Assembly: GCA_036480335.1 (NCBI GenBank)
Contig: JAZGGH010000123.1
Location: forward strand, 1-43,882
Length of the DNA: 43,882 nucleotides
Origin: JAZGER01 sp036480335
GTDB lineage: Bacteria; Pseudomonadota; Gammaproteobacteria; DSM-19610
Reading direction: 5' to 3'
The translations under genes and the position numbers were made by a program. Shown here piece after piece: positions 1-8,765 of this stretch. Each line of letters starts with the position of its first letter. Within the stretch, counting starts at the first letter, position 1. Under the pieces are notes generated by a model that worked only from the letters and a program-made list of their open reading frames with translations, searched no databases and was not told the DNA's origin.

Positions 1-312
1 GTTATCGAGCGACCACCATCAGCAGAGCTGGCAGCAGACCAGAAAGATGAGGATTCGTTACCCCCCTATACGATTCTTGATCCGCTGCTGGAAGGCTATA
101 TCGAAAACGACAGGAGTATTGATGAGCTGGTGGCTGAAGGTTTTGAGCGGGCGGTGGTTGAGCGCATTGCCGGACTGGTGAATCGAAATGAATACAAACG
201 CCGTCAGGCGCCGCCAGGAGTGCGCATTACTCAGCGGGCATTTGGCCGCGATCGGCGCTACCCGATTACCTCCGGATATCTTGCCGCGAGTCTGAAGCAT
301 TCTGCAAAGTAG
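1..312 (+). CDS. nadE: Glutamine-dependent NAD+ synthetase, C-terminal part (5' end outside window)
   Basis: This is the last 103 codons of an open frame that enters from the left edge, ending in TAG at 310-312. The residues match the C-terminal end of the synthetase domain of NadE: PPSAEL followed by DQKDEDSLPPY, then NRNEYKRRQAPPGVRIT and AFGRDRRYPIT. In this family the enzyme adenylates deaminoNAD and amidates it, the last step of NAD synthesis, and the long form uses glutamine through an N-terminal nitrilase-like domain. That domain lies outside the window, so the glutamine-dependent form is inferred from the style of the tail. It is followed 56 bases later by glnB on the same strand, a neighbour pair seen in other proteobacteria. 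Confidence 0.9.
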   Translation, partial: VIERPPSAELAADQKDEDSLPPYTILDPLLEGYIENDRSIDELVAEGFERAVVERIAGLVNRNEYKRRQAPPGVRITQRAFGRDRRYPITSGYLAASLKHSAK

Positions 313-368
313 TGTTATCATCGGCTGCAAGTTAATCTTAAATACTTACTGACTGTGAGATATAAGCA

Positions 369-707
369 ATGAAAAAAGTCGAAGCAATAATCAAACCGTT
401 CAAACTTGATGATGTGCGTCAGGCGCTGTCAGACATTGGTATCAATGGCATGACGGCAACTGAAGCCAAGGGATTTGGTAGGCAGAAAGGGCATACTGAG
501 CTTTATCGGGGTGCTGAATATGTGGTGGATTTTCTGCCTAAAGTCAAACTGGAAATTGTCATTAAGGAAGAAGATCTTGAGCGTTGTCTGGAGACCTTGA
601 TTGAGGCGGCTCATACCGGAAAAATTGGTGACGGCAAAATTTTTGTCACCAGTGTTGAAAAAGTGGTGCGAATTCGTACGGGTGAGACCGATAAGGATGC
701 TATTTAG
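369..707 (+). CDS. glnB: Nitrogen regulatory protein P-II
   Basis: A 112-residue protein with the full length and pattern of PII signalling proteins: the MKKVEAIIKPFKLDDV start, the T-loop with RGAEY around Tyr51 (the residue uridylylated by GlnD), and the B-loop GKIGDGKIFV near residues 84-93. PII is a cytoplasmic trimer that senses 2-oxoglutarate, ATP/ADP and, through uridylylation, glutamine, and passes this to glutamine synthetase adenylylation and NtrB. No amtB is next to it, which favours the GlnB over the GlnK paralogue, though the sequence alone does not settle this. It converges with bamD with only six bases between stop codons. Confidence 0.93.
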   Translation: MKKVEAIIKPFKLDDVRQALSDIGINGMTATEAKGFGRQKGHTELYRGAEYVVDFLPKVKLEIVIKEEDLERCLETLIEAAHTGKIGDGKIFVTSVEKVVRIRTGETDKDAI

Positions 708-713
708 GTTCTA

Positions 714-1457
714 TTATTGCTTGTTGTTTTCCAGTACTCGCTGCGCATCAGCAGCTAATGCAGGCATGTCCATTTTTCCATAAGCGGTGACCAGTATTTG
801 CAAAGCATTCTGTACCGCCGGAGTGCGCTGGTAGTTTTCAATGACATATCTGGCACGGTTGGCTGCCGCTAACCAGGCGCGACGTTTCAGATAATATTGA
901 GCAACCTTGATTTCGTATTGCGCCAGATTGTTATGTAGAAATACCAGGCGTTTTTTCGCATCTGCACTGTATTTGCTATCAGGGTAACGTTTGATTAATT
1001 GCGTAAAGTCGTTAAAAGATTCCCTTAATGCGCGTGTATCGCTATCGGCGGGGTCTGTTTGTGCCAGACGCCGGGTGATTGAATCCCCTCGACTATAATT
1101 TACCAGCCCTTTCAGGTACCAGGCATAGTCCAGGTGTGGGTTGCCAGGGTTGTTTCTGGTGAAGCGGTCAAGGGTGGCGATGGCTGAGTCCGGCTCCTGA
1201 AATTTATAATAGCTGTAAGCGATTTCCAGTTGCGCCTGCTGGGCATATTTGCCAAATGGGTAGCGGGTTTCAAGTGTTTCAAAGGCATTGATGGCGGTTT
1301 CATAATCACCATTGTCGAGCGAAGTTTTGGCTTGCTGATACAGTTCGATAGCCGAATGTTCGTGGTCAGGTTTGTCCTGTGTGGTGCTGCATGCGGTGAA
1401 TAGCAGGGTTGATGAGATGAAGCACAGTGTAATCAGGCGCATTCCGAGTTTGTCCAT
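714..1457 (-). CDS. bamD: Outer membrane assembly lipoprotein BamD
   Basis: A 247-residue predicted lipoprotein. The N-terminus has a hydrophobic stretch ending in the lipobox LFTAC, with Cys23 as the lipidation site if the first Met is used; Met6 is an equally possible start. The mature part is made of TPR-type helices, for example the YQQAKTSLDNGDYETAINAFE segment split around residues 40-60 and YPFGKYAQQAQLEIAYSYYK. BamD is the essential lipoprotein partner of BamA in the periplasm that helps insert beta-barrel proteins. Its divergent placement against rluD, with pgeF and clpB beyond, is the same neighbourhood as in Escherichia coli (yfiO-rluD-yfiH-clpB), which supports the call. Confidence 0.92.
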   Translation of the reverse strand: MDKLGMRLITLCFISSTLLFTACSTTQDKPDHEHSAIELYQQAKTSLDNGDYETAINAFETLETRYPFGKYAQQAQLEIAYSYYKFQEPDSAIATLDRFTRNNPGNPHLDYAWYLKGLVNYSRGDSITRRLAQTDPADSDTRALRESFNDFTQLIKRYPDSKYSADAKKRLVFLHNNLAQYEIKVAQYYLKRRAWLAAANRARYVIENYQRTPAVQNALQILVTAYGKMDMPALAADAQRVLENNKQ

Positions 1458-1478
1458 TGTGTAAGTGAATTGAATGCC

Positions 1479-1507
1479 ATTGTATGTATTCTTTGCTGAT
1501 CTGTCAT
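1479..1507 (-). promoter_or_regulatory. Predicted sigma-70 promoter for bamD
   Basis: On the minus strand an ATGACA -35 (1502-1507) and TACAAT -10 (1479-1484) are separated by 17 bases, about 20 bases before the bamD start. Each hexamer matches the consensus at five of six positions. This is a pattern match only. Confidence 0.5.
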
Positions 1508-1610
1508 CCTGGTAGTCAGGAATATGGCGTGGAAGTTTGATACTATAATTATGCTCGACTTAACTCTATGCCAGATAAACAGAAATGGCAGCTGAAATTC
1601 CAGAAGGTTT

Positions 1611-2576
1611 ATGTCTCTATCTATACAACTTGATGGCACCATCCCTGACGATGCCTTTGGTAAGCGTCTGGATCAGGTGCTGGCGCAAATGTTCCCGGAG
1701 TATTCCCGCAGCCGGTTAACGCAGTGGGTCAGGGCTGGTCAGGTTACGCTGGATGGCCTGCCCTGCAAGCCAAAACAGAAGTGCCAGGGTGGCGAGTCGG
1801 TCAAAATCAGTGCACAGCTGGAAGAGACTTCGCGGGTTATCGCCCAGCCGATTGAGCTGGATGTGGTATATCGGGATGACAGTTTGTTCATTATCAACAA
1901 ACCGGTCGGCCAGGTGGTGCATCCGGCGGCGGGTAATCCTGATGGCACCATGCAAAATGCACTGCTCTATCTGGATGAATCACTGACAGCCGTGCCCCGC
2001 TCTGGCATCGTTCATCGCCTTGATAAAGGCACCAGCGGTCTGCTGGTGGTGGCACGAACTTTGGCGGCGCATCATTCATTAGTACAGCAATTGCAGGCGC
2101 GTACTATGCACCGCGAATATCTGGCAGTGGCGAATACGGTATTGACAGCGGGCGGTACGATTGATGCGCCTATTGGACGGAATCCCAGGGATCGCCTGAA
2201 AATGGCGGTGGTCGAAGGCGGTAAGGAGGCCGTGACGCATTACCGGGTGGAAGAGCGGTACCGGGCGCATACTCTGGTTCGGGTGCAACTCGAAACCGGG
2301 CGGACTCACCAGATTCGTGTGCACATGTCGCATCGACATATGCCGCTGGTTGGTGACAGGGTTTATGCTGGACGCTTTCGCGTGCCTGCCGGTGTTTCTG
2401 AAGCACTCAATGAAATGCTACGTGGCTTCAGGCATCAGGCGCTCCACGCTACGCGACTGGAGCTGACGCATCCGCAAACGGGTGAGCTGTGTAGCTGGTC
2501 GGTGGATATGCCGGAAGATATGCAGCAACTGGTTAGCGCATTGCAGGCTGATCGAGATGAGGCTGTTAAATCATAG
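1611..2576 (+). CDS. rluD: 23S rRNA pseudouridine(1911/1915/1917) synthase RluD
   Basis: A 321-residue RluD-family enzyme. An S4 RNA-binding domain (about residues 15-75) is followed by the RsuA/RluA catalytic domain, with the catalytic aspartate Asp138 in HRLDKGTSGLL and the RLETGRTHQIRVH-type segment (here QLETGRTHQIRVH, near residue 230). RluD makes three pseudouridines in helix 69 of 23S rRNA, which matters for subunit joining. The start at 1611 has an AGAAGG Shine-Dalgarno five bases upstream, while ATGs further upstream are out of frame. It is divergent from bamD and precedes pgeF by two bases, so the two are surely cotranscribed. Confidence 0.93.
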   Translation: MSLSIQLDGTIPDDAFGKRLDQVLAQMFPEYSRSRLTQWVRAGQVTLDGLPCKPKQKCQGGESVKISAQLEETSRVIAQPIELDVVYRDDSLFIINKPVGQVVHPAAGNPDGTMQNALLYLDESLTAVPRSGIVHRLDKGTSGLLVVARTLAAHHSLVQQLQARTMHREYLAVANTVLTAGGTIDAPIGRNPRDRLKMAVVEGGKEAVTHYRVEERYRAHTLVRVQLETGRTHQIRVHMSHRHMPLVGDRVYAGRFRVPAGVSEALNEMLRGFRHQALHATRLELTHPQTGELCSWSVDMPEDMQQLVSALQADRDEAVKS

Positions 2577-2578
2577 CA

Positions 2579-3346
2579 GTGAGCAAATCAGAAGCCTGCG
2601 CAGCGTCTTTGTTATTGCCTGACTGGCCGGTAGCGACCACCGTTCGAGCCTGTGTGACCACACGTGCAGGGGGTGTCAGTGTTGCTCCCTTTGATAGTTT
2701 CAATCTTGCTTCACATGTCGGCGATGATTTTCAGCATGTGCAACAAAATCGGCAGCGATTAATCGATATGGCATCCATGCCAACTAAACCCTGCTGGTTA
2801 AATCAGGTGCATGGCCGTCAGATAGTTGATGCGGCCGTTGCCTGTCAGAAGAAACCGTCAGATGCCGATGCCTCTTATGCAACGCAGGCGGGTATTGTCT
2901 GCTCAGTGTTGACGGCGGATTGTTTGCCTGTTCTGTTTACCGATAAGGCGGGATCCTGTGTCGCCGTGGCTCACGCTGGCTGGCGTGGTCTGGTCGATGG
3001 AGTGCTGGAGGCAACTGTGGAGCAATTACCTGCAGCCCCTGAATCAATCCTCGCCTGGCTTGGGCCAGCCATTGGTGCGACAGCATTTGAAGTAGGTGAG
3101 GAGGTCAGGGCTGTTTTTATCTCTCGACATGCAGCCTCTGCGCAGGCCTTTGTGCCAGCCAGGCAGCCATCAAAGTGGTATGCAGATATCTATGCGTTGG
3201 CAACAATACGCCTTGCCAGCGTAGGTGTTACGGCTATTTATGGTGGCGGTTTTTGCACCTGGTCAGATGCAGAGCGGTTTTATTCTTTCCGCCGCGATGG
3301 GCAAACGGGGCGCATGGCGACAACTATCTGGCTGGAGAGCTCATGA
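2579..3346 (+). CDS. pgeF: Peptidoglycan editing factor / YfiH-type multicopper-like protein
   Basis: A 255-residue protein starting with GTG two bases after the rluD stop. It carries the family's metal-binding residues: His78 in NQVHG, Cys115 in LTADCLPVLF and His132 in AHAGWRG, plus the closing FCTWSDAERFYSFRRDG motif. In Escherichia coli YfiH/PgeF prevents misincorporation of L-Ser at position 2 of the peptidoglycan stem; homologues have been reported as purine nucleoside phosphorylase/adenosine deaminase and formerly as laccases. Which activity applies here cannot be read from sequence. Its stop overlaps an out-of-frame ATG and the ZIP gene begins 19 bases later, so it sits in the middle of a rluD-pgeF-ZIP operon. 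Confidence 0.88.
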   Translation: MSKSEACAASLLLPDWPVATTVRACVTTRAGGVSVAPFDSFNLASHVGDDFQHVQQNRQRLIDMASMPTKPCWLNQVHGRQIVDAAVACQKKPSDADASYATQAGIVCSVLTADCLPVLFTDKAGSCVAVAHAGWRGLVDGVLEATVEQLPAAPESILAWLGPAIGATAFEVGEEVRAVFISRHAASAQAFVPARQPSKWYADIYALATIRLASVGVTAIYGGGFCTWSDAERFYSFRRDGQTGRMATTIWLESS

Positions 3347-3365
3347 GCCTGTATTATCCGCGCCT

Positions 3366-4145
3366 ATGTCAGTATTAACCTGGATTTTATTGTTTTGCCT
3401 GCTCGGTGGCGTGTTGAGTGTGCTCGCGGCTTCGCTGTTTCTGGTGCTGCCGGAAAAACTGCGTACCCGGCTGATTCCGCACACGGTCAGTTTTGCTATT
3501 GGCGCGTTATTGGGCGCGGCTTTGCTGGGCTTGTTGCCACATGCTCTGGCAGCCGAGAGTGTGGAGGATTTTCATCTCATAACCGGGACTGTCCTGCTGG
3601 GTATTTTTGCGTTCTTTCTGCTGGAAAAACTGGTGCTATGGCGACATTGTCATTCGGATCATTGCGAATTGCATGGTAATGATGAGCAGGGGCAGAAACC
3701 GGTTGCTGGCACTTTGATCCTGATTGGCGACGGCATGCATAATTTTATTGACGGCATTCTGATCGGCGCCGCATTTTTGACCGATATTCATCTCGGCATC
3801 GTCACCAGTCTGGCAGTGGCAGCACATGAAATTCCACAGGAAGTGGGCGATTTCGCCATTTTGTTACACAGCGGTTTTAGCCGCAAGCGCGCCCTGTTTT
3901 TTAATGTGCTGTCGAGCCTGACTACAGTGCTGGGTGGATTGCTGGCCTGGTTCAGTTTTCAGGATATGCAAGAATTGATTCCCTATGCCCTGGCGATTGC
4001 GGCATCGAGTTTTATTTATATTGCGGTTGCAGATCTGATTCCAGGCTTGCATCGGCGCGTTGAATTTGCGGATACCATCAAACAGGTGATGTTGATAGCA
4101 GCGGGTGTTGCCGTGATTGCCTTCACGCACGCAACACTGCATTAG
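3366..4145 (+). CDS. ZIP family divalent metal transporter
   Basis: A 259-residue membrane protein with about eight hydrophobic segments. The two ZIP signature helices are present: HNFIDG (His125, Asn126, Asp129) and HEIPQE (His154, Glu155, Glu159), which together build the binuclear metal site. A histidine-rich cytoplasmic loop (HCHSDHCELH, residues 94-103) lies between the third and fourth helices, as in eukaryotic-type ZIPs. ZIP proteins bring zinc or other divalent metals into the cytoplasm. The open frame extends upstream to 3225, but that part overlaps pgeF in another frame; 3366 starts directly with a membrane helix and is preferred. Metal specificity is unknown. Confidence 0.87.
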   Translation: MSVLTWILLFCLLGGVLSVLAASLFLVLPEKLRTRLIPHTVSFAIGALLGAALLGLLPHALAAESVEDFHLITGTVLLGIFAFFLLEKLVLWRHCHSDHCELHGNDEQGQKPVAGTLILIGDGMHNFIDGILIGAAFLTDIHLGIVTSLAVAAHEIPQEVGDFAILLHSGFSRKRALFFNVLSSLTTVLGGLLAWFSFQDMQELIPYALAIAASSFIYIAVADLIPGLHRRVEFADTIKQVMLIAAGVAVIAFTHATLH

Positions 4146-4153
4146 GAGATAAA

Positions 4154-4422
4154 ATGAACTATCAATATGTGCTAACTATTATGGTAGGCAAAGATCAGCC
4201 GGGGATTGTCACCAAATGGGAAGGTTATGCTGTTGGTCGTGAGGGGTATTTGTCTGTGCCTGATAGGCTCGCACAGTTGAGGGCGAGGCGATCGAATTTG
4301 ACACTGAAGGTTTCGAAGCGCGCGCTATTCAGCACGAACTGGATCATCTGGATGGCATGCTGTTTCTGGATCGACTGGTGAGTCGGCGTCAGGATTTGTT
4401 TCAGCGCAAGACGTATAAATAG
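4154..4422 (+). pseudogene. Decayed ACT-domain / peptide deformylase chimera
   Basis: A good ribosome site (AGGAGA, 4144-4149) leads into a frame starting MNYQYVLTIMVGKDQPGIV, which looks like the first strand and helix of an ACT domain as in GcvR-type regulators. After about 20 codons the similarity switches to peptide deformylase: EGYLSVPD at about 4240-4264 corresponds to the EGCLSVP motif, with the metal-binding Cys replaced by Tyr. The frame then shifts: the rest of the deformylase (GEAIEFDTEGFEARAIQHELDHLDG and so on to QRKTYK) is read in frame 1 and ends at the TAG 4420-4422. The first frame runs on to 4381 with meaningless residues. The segment therefore looks like a deletion fusion plus frameshift of a former regulator gene and a second def gene. 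A sequencing error could explain the shift but not the lost Cys and missing sequence. Confidence 0.75.
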
Positions 4423-4457
4423 GCGGGTTCGGAACGAGCGAGCAATCTGGAGCATGC

Positions 4458-5564
4458 ATGAAAATTGGTATTATCAGGGAAATCAAAAATCGTGAGAATC
4501 GGGTCGCGCTGACACCGGGCGGTGTGACCCATCTGCTGGCCAATGGGCATCGGGTGCTGATCGAGCAGGGCGCAGGAGAAGGTTCCGGTTTTTCTGATCA
4601 GGATTATGCCTCAGCAGGCGCCGCGCTGGTATCTACTACACAGGCCTGGGAGTCTGACCTGGTTGTTAAGGTCAAGGAACCGTTACCTGATGAGTATAAT
4701 TACTTGCAGGGTCAAATGGTGTTTACATTTTTTCATCTGGCCGGTGTCGATCCGCAACTGACGCATCACTTGCTGGATTCCGGCACCACGGCAATTGCCT
4801 ATGAATCAGTAGAAGATGATCAGGGGCGCCTGCCACTGCTCGCGCCGATGAGCGCTGTTGCCGGTTCAATGGCAGTGACGATGGGTAATTATTACCTGGC
4901 AGCATTTAATCAGGGGCGTGGGGTATTGCTGAGCCGACTCCTTGGTGAGCAGCATGGTAAGGTTGTGATTATTGGCGATGGCGTTGTTGGGCAACATGCT
5001 GGTCGAGTTGCCGCTGGCCTGGGTGCTGAAGTCGTCATGATGGGGGTCAGCCCGAGTGCAGAATCTGTGCTGAAAATGCAGGTTTCAGCCGATATCCGCT
5101 ATGTGTTATCGAGCCCCGATTCGGTGCAGCATGAAATTGAAACGGCTGATCTGGTGGTGGGTGCAGTATTGTTGCGTAACGCAAAAGCCCCTCATGTAAT
5201 CACGCAAGCCATGGTGAAGACAATGCCTGCAGGCAGTGTCATTGTCGATGTAAGTATTGATCAGGGTGGTTGTGTTGAAACATCCCGGCCAACATCGCAT
5301 TCGGATCCGGTGTTTACGCAACATGGCGTGCTTCATTATTGCGTGACCAACATGCCAGGTGCTTATCCTCGCACCTCGACGCTGGCGTTAACTTCGGCAA
5401 CATTAGCCTATATTCTGCAACTCGCTAATGATGGAGTTGATACCTTGCAAGATTCATCGGGTCTCGCGCGTGGGATTAATACCTGGCGGGGTGGGCTGAC
5501 CTGTAAGCCGGTTGCGGAGGCATTGGGAATGCTGGATCGATACCGTGAATTTGCGCCAGAATAG
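4458..5564 (+). CDS. ald: Alanine dehydrogenase
   Basis: A 368-residue protein of typical alanine dehydrogenase length. It opens with MKIGIIREIKNRENRVALTP; Arg15, Lys73 in KVKEP and His93 match the pyruvate-binding and catalytic residues known for the family. The NAD-binding Rossmann fold shows IIGDGVVGQHAGRVA (GxGxxG at 173-178). It interconverts L-alanine and pyruvate plus ammonia with NAD(H). The nearest homologous family is the NADP-transhydrogenase alpha subunit, but those lack this length and ending. It follows the deformylase relic and is followed by yajD after 15 bases. An alanine catabolic or redox role is inferred from the family. Confidence 0.92.
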   Translation: MKIGIIREIKNRENRVALTPGGVTHLLANGHRVLIEQGAGEGSGFSDQDYASAGAALVSTTQAWESDLVVKVKEPLPDEYNYLQGQMVFTFFHLAGVDPQLTHHLLDSGTTAIAYESVEDDQGRLPLLAPMSAVAGSMAVTMGNYYLAAFNQGRGVLLSRLLGEQHGKVVIIGDGVVGQHAGRVAAGLGAEVVMMGVSPSAESVLKMQVSADIRYVLSSPDSVQHEIETADLVVGAVLLRNAKAPHVITQAMVKTMPAGSVIVDVSIDQGGCVETSRPTSHSDPVFTQHGVLHYCVTNMPGAYPRTSTLALTSATLAYILQLANDGVDTLQDSSGLARGINTWRGGLTCKPVAEALGMLDRYREFAPE

Positions 5565-5579
5565 CGTAGGAGAAAAGAA

Positions 5580-5951
5580 ATGAAATCGGATTCAAAACAG
5601 GAAAAACTGGATGCGCTGGTCGCACAGGCTCACAAAAACCGCGATCAACGCGAGCTGGGCTACCGTGAAAAATCCCTGAAGATGTATCCCTGGATATGCG
5701 GTCGTTGTGAACGCGAGTTTACTCGCGAAAACCTGCATGAGTTGACTGTGCATCATCGCGATCATAACCATGATAATAATCCACAGGATGGCAGTAACTG
5801 GGAACTGTTATGTCTGTATTGCCACGATAATGAGCATCAACGGCAACTGGAAGCCTCTGGCCTGGTGAGTCCGGATGACCGTTCGACAAAAACAGGTGCT
5901 AGTCATAATCCGTTCGCTGGACTTGCCGGAATGCTAAAAGAAAAAAAATAA
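5580..5951 (+). CDS. yajD: YajD-type HNH nuclease family protein
   Basis: A 123-residue protein with a zinc-stabilised HNH fold: Cys40-x-x-Cys43 and Cys78-x-x-Cys81 frame the segment HHRDHNHDNNPQDGSNWELL (from residue 58). This arrangement and length match Escherichia coli YajD. HNH folds usually cleave or bind nucleic acid; the function of YajD itself is not established. The tail after residue 90 is polar and probably disordered. It follows ald closely (15 bases, ribosome site AGGAGAAAAG) and is separated from clpB by a heat-shock-type promoter. Confidence 0.85.
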   Translation: MKSDSKQEKLDALVAQAHKNRDQRELGYREKSLKMYPWICGRCEREFTRENLHELTVHHRDHNHDNNPQDGSNWELLCLYCHDNEHQRQLEASGLVSPDDRSTKTGASHNPFAGLAGMLKEKK

Positions 5952-5967
5952 AAATAATCCTGCTAAC

Positions 5968-5996
5968 CTTGAAAAACCCTGTTATATGTCCCATAT
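5968..5996 (+). promoter_or_regulatory. Predicted sigma-32 (heat shock) promoter for clpB
   Basis: CTTGAAA at 5968-5974 is followed after 14 bases by TCCCATAT (5989-5996), close to the RpoH consensus CTTGAAA-N13-15-CCCCATNT. It lies 38 bases before the clpB start, and clpB is a classical sigma-32 gene. Confidence 0.72.
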
Positions 5997-6033
5997 ATTG
6001 AAGTAATACATGTTTTTTTGAGGAGTTCGTACC

Positions 6034-8616
6034 ATGCGAATGGATAAATTGACGAGTAAATTTCAGGCTGCTCTGGCCGAGGCTCAAAGCCTGGCGTTGG
6101 GTCGTGATCATAATTATATAGAGCCGGTACATGTCATGACTGCCTTGCTGGATCAGGAGGGCGGCACTGTCCATTATTTGCTGACTCAGTCCGGGGCGAA
6201 CGTTAATCTGTTGCGCTCACAGTTAGATGAGACATTGGATAACCTGCCTGAGGTCGAAGGCACTGGCGGCGATGTGCATATTTCAAATGAGCTGAACAGT
6301 CAGTTAAATATGACTGACAAACTGGCGCAAAAACGTAAGGATCAGTTTATTTCTTCGGAGTTATTTGTCCTCGCCTGTCTGGATGATAAGGGAAAAATGG
6401 GCGACCTGTTACGTAAATCCGGTGCCACAAAAAATGCTGTTGAAAAAGCCATTGAGACCTTGCGTGGTGGCAAAAAAGTGGATGATCCCAATGCAGAAGA
6501 CCAGCGTCAGGCACTGGAAAAATACACCATTGATTTAACCGAGCGTGCCGAACAGGGCAAGCTGGATCCGGTGATTGGTCGTGATGAAGAAATTCGTCGT
6601 TCCATTCAGGTGCTGCAGCGCAGAACCAAGAATAACCCGGTCTTTATTGGTGAGCCAGGTGTGGGTAAAACAGCCATTGTTGAAGGGCTGGCGCAACGTA
6701 TTATCAATGGCGAAGTGCCAGAAGGGTTAAAAAACAAACGCGTGTTATCACTGGATATGGGAGCCTTGATTGCCGGTGCCAAGTTCCGGGGTGAGTTTGA
6801 AGAGCGCCTGAAAGCGGTGTTGAGTGATCTGTCGAAACAGGAAGGTCAGATTATTCTGTTTATTGATGAGATTCATACCATGGTCGGCGCAGGTAAGGCC
6901 GAAGGTTCTATGGATGCCGGCAATATGCTGAAGCCTGCGCTGGCGCGTGGTGAGCTGCATTGTATTGGGGCAACCACTCTGGATGAATATCGTCAGTACA
7001 TTGAAAAAGATGCCGCACTGGAGCGCCGTTTCCAGAAAGTACTGGTTGAAGAACCTAGCGTGGAAGATACCATTGCGATTCTACGCGGCTTGAAAGAACG
7101 CTATGAATTGCATCACGGAGTAGACATTACTGATCCTGCTCTGGTTGCCGCCGCGACGTTGTCACACCGCTACATTTCTGATCGGCAGTTGCCGGACAAA
7201 GCCATTGATCTGATGGATGAAGCTGCCAGCCGGATTCGTATGGAAATTGATTCCAAGCCGGAGTCTATGGATCGTCTTGAGCGGCGTTTGATCCAGCTTA
7301 AAATTGAACGTGAAGCGCTGCAGAAAGAAACCGACGACGCATCTCGGAAACGGCTGCAGAATCTTGAAACAGATATTGCTGAACTGGAACGCGAGTTTTC
7401 TGATCTTGAAGAAATATGGAAGACAGAAAAAGCGGTTGTTCAGGGCTCGCAACATATTAAGGAAGAACTGGAGCGCGCACGTAAGGAGCTGGAAACTGCA
7501 CAGCGCGCCGGGGATCTGGCCAGAGCAGGTGAATTGCAGTACGGGCGTGTTCCCGAGCTGGAAAAGCAACTGGAAAGTGCCAGTGATACTGATATGCAGG
7601 AAATGACGCTATTGCGAAATAAGGTGACCGATGAAGAGATTGCCGAAGTGGTGGCTAAATGGACAGGTATTCCTGTGTCAAAAATGCTTGAAGGCGAGCA
7701 GGATAAGCTGTTACGCATGGAAGAAGAACTTGGCAAGCGGGTGGTTGGGCAGGATGAAGCGCTCAAGGCTGTATCGAATGCGATTCGTCGTTCCCGTGCT
7801 GGCCTGTCAGATCCGAATCGTCCCAACGGCTCCTTCCTGTTTCTCGGGCCGACGGGTGTCGGTAAAACAGAATTGACCAAGGCGCTGGCAGAATTTCTGT
7901 TTGATACAGAAGATGCCATGGTGCGCATTGATATGTCAGAATTCATGGAAAAACATTCCGTGGCTCGTCTGATTGGTGCGCCGCCTGGATACGTTGGTTA
8001 CGAGCAAGGCGGCTATTTGACTGAAGCCGTCCGTCGAAAACCTTATTCAGTTATTTTACTGGACGAGGTAGAAAAGGCTCACTCGGATGTTTTCAACGTG
8101 TTATTACAGGTGCTTGATGATGGTCGTTTGACCGATGGGCAGGGGCGTACGGTCGATTTCCGCAATACGGTGATTATCATGACTTCAAATCTGGGTAGCC
8201 AGCAGATTCAGGAGCTGGCGGGTGAGGATAAGTATGATCAGATGAAACAGGCTGTAATGGATGTCGTGAGTACGCATTTCCGGCCCGAATTTATTAATCG
8301 AGTGGATGATACTGTCGTTTTCCATCCTTTGGGGCGTGCACAGATCCGGATTATCACGGATATTCAGGTGGGTTATCTGCGGCAACGTCTGGCCGAGCGT
8401 GATCTGGGGCTGGAATTGACTGAAGCCGCGCTGGATCGTCTTGGTGAAGCGGGTTTCGACCCGGTTTACGGTGCGCGGCCATTGAAGCGTGCTATCCAGC
8501 AGCAGCTTGAAAACCCGCTGGCCCAGGATATTCTTGCCGGTAAGTTCTTGCCTGGTCAGACAATTCGAGTGGATATTGATGGTGATTCGTTAAGCTTTGA
8601 AAAAGGGCGGGCATGA
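6034..8616 (+). CDS. clpB: ATP-dependent disaggregase ClpB
   Basis: An 860-residue protein with the complete ClpB plan: N-terminal Clp repeats (residues 1-150), first AAA+ domain with Walker A GEPGVGKT at 206-213, the long coiled-coil middle domain (about 410-525, rich in Glu, Lys, Arg and Leu) that distinguishes ClpB from ClpA, and a second AAA+ domain with Walker A GPTGVGKT at 605-612 and Walker B VILLDEVEKA. ClpB works with DnaK to pull apart protein aggregates after heat stress. The start at 6034 is chosen for its AGGAG at 6021-6025, eight bases away. A sigma-32-type promoter precedes it and a terminator follows, so it is probably monocistronic. Confidence 0.97.
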   Translation: MRMDKLTSKFQAALAEAQSLALGRDHNYIEPVHVMTALLDQEGGTVHYLLTQSGANVNLLRSQLDETLDNLPEVEGTGGDVHISNELNSQLNMTDKLAQKRKDQFISSELFVLACLDDKGKMGDLLRKSGATKNAVEKAIETLRGGKKVDDPNAEDQRQALEKYTIDLTERAEQGKLDPVIGRDEEIRRSIQVLQRRTKNNPVFIGEPGVGKTAIVEGLAQRIINGEVPEGLKNKRVLSLDMGALIAGAKFRGEFEERLKAVLSDLSKQEGQIILFIDEIHTMVGAGKAEGSMDAGNMLKPALARGELHCIGATTLDEYRQYIEKDAALERRFQKVLVEEPSVEDTIAILRGLKERYELHHGVDITDPALVAAATLSHRYISDRQLPDKAIDLMDEAASRIRMEIDSKPESMDRLERRLIQLKIEREALQKETDDASRKRLQNLETDIAELEREFSDLEEIWKTEKAVVQGSQHIKEELERARKELETAQRAGDLARAGELQYGRVPELEKQLESASDTDMQEMTLLRNKVTDEEIAEVVAKWTGIPVSKMLEGEQDKLLRMEEELGKRVVGQDEALKAVSNAIRRSRAGLSDPNRPNGSFLFLGPTGVGKTELTKALAEFLFDTEDAMVRIDMSEFMEKHSVARLIGAPPGYVGYEQGGYLTEAVRRKPYSVILLDEVEKAHSDVFNVLLQVLDDGRLTDGQGRTVDFRNTVIIMTSNLGSQQIQELAGEDKYDQMKQAVMDVVSTHFRPEFINRVDDTVVFHPLGRAQIRIITDIQVGYLRQRLAERDLGLELTEAALDRLGEAGFDPVYGARPLKRAIQQQLENPLAQDILAGKFLPGQTIRVDIDGDSLSFEKGRA

Positions 8617-8649
8617 AAATCATGCTGCCTGATTAATCGTTAAATCGCT

Positions 8650-8682
8650 GGGCAACAAGGGTGGCTTCGGTTGCCCTTTTTT
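8650..8682 (+). terminator. Rho-independent terminator after clpB
   Basis: GGGCAAC (8650-8656) pairs with GTTGCCC (8670-8676) and is followed directly by six T residues. Confidence 0.85.
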
Positions 8683-8765
8683 CTGCCACTGATCGACTTG
8701 TGGTGCCAAGCATAGTATATTTACCAAAATCAGACGAATTATAAAATCGATAGGAGGAGTTTCTG

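Noticed and set aside
3225..3365. Upstream extension of the ZIP transporter frame
   Set aside because: It lies within pgeF in another frame, and the extra residues do not look like a membrane protein; 3366 is the better start.
7440..7946. Long minus-strand frame inside clpB
   Set aside because: Serine/threonine-rich antisense of clpB's coiled coil and second ATPase domain; coding on the other strand is certain.
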